This document shows positions 32,540-34,362 of a stretch of DNA of 34,362 bases, in pieces. The position numbers and the translations under genes were made by a program. Position 1 is the stretch's first letter. Each line of letters opens with the position of its first letter. Location of the stretch: NCBI GenBank assembly GCA_002440085.1, contig DJRM01000050.1, forward strand, positions 1 through 34,362, written 5' to 3'. Under the pieces are notes generated by a model. That model made no database searches and was not told where the DNA came from. It was given only the letters and a program-made list of their open reading frames with translations. Origin of the DNA: Bacteroidales bacterium UBA6360 (GTDB lineage: Bacteria; Bacteroidota; Bacteroidia; Bacteroidales; UBA932).

Positions 32540-33814
32540 ATGGCAGTCTCTCGACAAGTATTGAAACAGGTTCTCTATGACAATCAGAAAGACATTGAAC
32601 GATACGATGTCTTGGAACGCGACTTTGACTTGGACAGTTTTCCATTGCTTTTATTCGTGGGGGTGAGACGTTGCGGAAAATCTTTCCTTCTTTATCAGAA
32701 AATACACGCGATGCTCGCTTCCGGACACAGCTGGGCGGAAATGCTTTATGTTGACTTTGAGGACACGCGCCTTGAGGGTTTTTCTGCCGAGGATTTCAAC
32801 CTTATTCTTGAATGCCATCAAGAAATGTACGGGCAAAGACCCATGCTTTTCCTCGATGAAGTTCAGAATGTCGATGGGTGGGAAAAATTCGCGAGAAACC
32901 TTGCGGACAAAAAATATAGTGTCTTTATAACCGGAAGCAATGCCAAGATGCTGTCAAGGGAAGTAATGTCCACTCTTGGCGGCAGATATATACCTGTGGA
33001 AGTTTATCCGTTCAGTTTCAGGGAATATCTATCGTTCAGAAAAATCCCATTTGACGAGATGGTTCTGACTGCGACGGAGCCGAGGGCACGCTTCTTCTCC
33101 GCATACGAGGAATATTTCCGTTGGGGCGGACTTCCGGAGGCTGCGGGTCTTGGCATAAAGAGGAATTATCTTACGAGCTTGTTTCAGAAAATCTATCTCG
33201 GAGACATCATTCAGCGGAACAGAATCTCGAATCCCAAGGCACTTCAGCTGATGATAAAGAAGATAACCGAAGGAATAATGCATCCGTTGTCCTACACCCG
33301 GTTGTCCAACATCCTTTCGGGCCTGGCAGGAAAGATAAGCGTTCCGACAGTTTCGAGTTATGTCTCATATTCGGAGGATGCGTGGCTGCTGCTTCGGATC
33401 AGGAACATAAGTTCCGCATTCGTGGAAAAAGAAAGCCTCTGCAAGTACTACCTCATCGACAACGGACTCATTTCCCTCCAGCTGATGAATGCGGACACTG
33501 CGCTGCTTGAAAATCTTGTAGCGCTTGACCTCTTCCGGCGATATGGACATGATGACGACAATCAGACAGTATGGTTCTATTCAGACAACATTGAGGTGGA
33601 CTTCTATGTCCCGGAGGAAAAACTTGCAATACAGGCCTCATACAGCATTCGCGGCGATGAAACCCGAGAACGGGAGACCGAAGGGTTGAAAAAATTTCCG
33701 AAGGTACATCCGTGTGAGCGGCGTGTCATCATCACATACGACGAGGAAGAGACAATCACCGATGCTCTCGGCACGATTGAAGTCATTCCATATTGGAAGT
33801 GGGCATTGCAATAG
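32540..33814 (+). CDS. AAA_14 / DUF4143 ATPase
   Basis: This 424-residue predicted P-loop ATPase has Walker A GVRRCGKS (41-48), Walker B MLFLDEVQN (102-110), a sensor-like FITGSNAKML (129-138), the family block LGGRYIPVEVYPFSFREYL (146-164) and a C-terminal DUF4143 region (about 200-400) that resembles a nuclease-like or winged fold. Proteins of this family are widespread and often variable between strains. Their function is largely unknown, with suggested links to DNA or toxin-antitoxin-type biology. It is a single gene flanked by an acyltransferase and a convergent thiL. Its promoter overlaps a 15-bp dyad, so tight regulation, perhaps autoregulation, is plausible. Confidence 0.88.
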   Translation: MAVSRQVLKQVLYDNQKDIERYDVLERDFDLDSFPLLLFVGVRRCGKSFLLYQKIHAMLASGHSWAEMLYVDFEDTRLEGFSAEDFNLILECHQEMYGQRPMLFLDEVQNVDGWEKFARNLADKKYSVFITGSNAKMLSREVMSTLGGRYIPVEVYPFSFREYLSFRKIPFDEMVLTATEPRARFFSAYEEYFRWGGLPEAAGLGIKRNYLTSLFQKIYLGDIIQRNRISNPKALQLMIKKITEGIMHPLSYTRLSNILSGLAGKISVPTVSSYVSYSEDAWLLLRIRNISSAFVEKESLCKYYLIDNGLISLQLMNADTALLENLVALDLFRRYGHDDDNQTVWFYSDNIEVDFYVPEEKLAIQASYSIRGDETRERETEGLKKFPKVHPCERRVIITYDEEETITDALGTIEVIPYWKWALQ

Positions 33815-33825
33815 CCTTTTTCTGA

Positions 33826-34362
33826 TTATAGTTCCTCCTTGGGCCAGCCTTGGGCGTGGAGGGGGAGCTCGACGCCGTCGGGGGTGACTATGACGGAGCC
33901 TACATCGGGCTTGGCGAGGTGGCCGATGATGTCGAAAGTCTGGAAGTCGTGGCGGAACTTGTCGTGCTTGCCGATGGGGATGGTGAAGAGAAGACGGCAG
34001 TCGTCGCCTCCGTTCAGTGCGGCGGCAAGCGGGTCAACTCCCAGTTCCTTGCTCAGGTCTATGGAATTGCCCATAAACGGCACTCTTTCAGCATAAATCT
34101 TCGCTCCGAGACCGGAGTCCCTGACGAGGCACTTGACGGCATCAGCGAGGCCTCTGGTGACGAAATATCCGAAACTTGGCACAATCTCCGAGTCTTCGAG
34201 CATCTTCAGGACGTTCGGAGAGAGGGACGGCTTGAGGTATTCACCGACAAAGTCCTTGTATTTGTCCAACTGCGGCTGCTCGTGGTCGTCCTTCGTCTTG
34301 TCGAACTTGCGCTTTTCGCGCTCCAGCACGCTCAGGCCGAGATAGGCTCCGCCGAGGCTGCC
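33826..34362 (-). CDS. thiL: Thiamine-monophosphate kinase, C-terminal part (cut by window edge)
   Basis: The last 178 residues of ThiL are visible on the minus strand; the frame stays open to the last base, so the 5' part lies beyond the window. The enzyme phosphorylates thiamine phosphate to thiamine diphosphate using ATP. The visible part begins GSLGGAYLGLSVLEREK and includes FVTRGLADAVKCL, then the typical LAAALNGGDDCRLLFTIP near the end. The usual ThiL sequence at that point is GGEDYELLFT. It converges with the AAA ATPase gene across an 11-nt gap. An apparent start at 34329 is a GTG inside the conserved domain and not the true start. Confidence 0.88.
   Translation of the reverse strand, partial: GSLGGAYLGLSVLEREKRKFDKTKDDHEQPQLDKYKDFVGEYLKPSLSPNVLKMLEDSEIVPSFGYFVTRGLADAVKCLVRDSGLGAKIYAERVPFMGNSIDLSKELGVDPLAAALNGGDDCRLLFTIPIGKHDKFRHDFQTFDIIGHLAKPDVGSVIVTPDGVELPLHAQGWPKEEL

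Noticed and set aside
34327..34329. GTG as the thiL start codon
   Set aside because: The frame is open to the window edge and the upstream residues GSLGGAYLGLS match ThiL, so the gene continues beyond the window.

Overview
The window looks like a chromosomal segment of a Bacteroidales bacterium (phylum Bacteroidota). The reasons are a SusC/SusD pair, many type II lipoproteins with acidic residues after the lipidated cysteine, BACON, DUF4458, DUF4843 and DUF1573-type proteins, A/T-rich sequence instead of Shine-Dalgarno sites before most start codons, and several promoters of the Bacteroidota sigma form (TTTG, 19-20 nt, TAnnTTTG). I cannot settle the genus. No rRNA, tRNA, CRISPR array, phage gene, transposase or recombinase was found.

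Layout. (1) 1-2937: an intergenic repeat, then sufS, sufE and a SufT/DUF59 gene for Fe-S cluster assembly, then folK for folate synthesis. (2) 2938-7868: an envelope block. It has a small secreted protein carrying only a carboxypeptidase-regulatory-like domain, a large TonB-receptor-like outer-membrane barrel, a second barrel behind its own promoter, and a small lipoprotein. (3) 7890-9428: glycyl-tRNA synthetase, with an intrinsic terminator behind it. (4) 9618-24505: one promoter followed by nine closely spaced co-directional genes: SusC, SusD, a DUF4843-like lipoprotein, a BACON-like lipoprotein, a DUF4458-LRR lipoprotein, a BACON-LRR lipoprotein, an S8 subtilisin-family lipoprotein, a DUF1573 protein and a lipocalin-like lipoprotein. 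There is no glycosidase or sulfatase, so I read it as a surface protein-binding, proteolysis and peptide-uptake locus. (5) 24509-31096: an AraC regulator divergent from a TolC / HlyD / ABC-2 permease / ABC-2 permease efflux operon. The operon gaps are full of palindromic and direct repeats, and no ATPase gene is present. (6) 31148-34362: an acyltransferase-3 membrane protein behind a promoter built into a 33-bp-period repeat, an AAA_14/DUF4143 ATPase behind a promoter embedded in a 15-bp dyad, and the C-terminal part of ThiL on the minus strand at the window edge.

The strongest unexplained signals are these. A perfect 15-bp inverted repeat (3121-3135 and 3588-3602) brackets exactly one AT-rich gene and lies between a good promoter and the outer-membrane receptor gene, which suggests an invertible or inserted cassette. 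A G9 run lies inside susC and a G10 run lies just before folK. Helically spaced repeats overlie two promoters. An 18-nt motif (16 of 18 identical) sits in the same register on the -7 boxes of sufS and the AAA ATPase. The SusCD-LRR-subtilase locus is the best candidate for a functional system that has not been described in detail.
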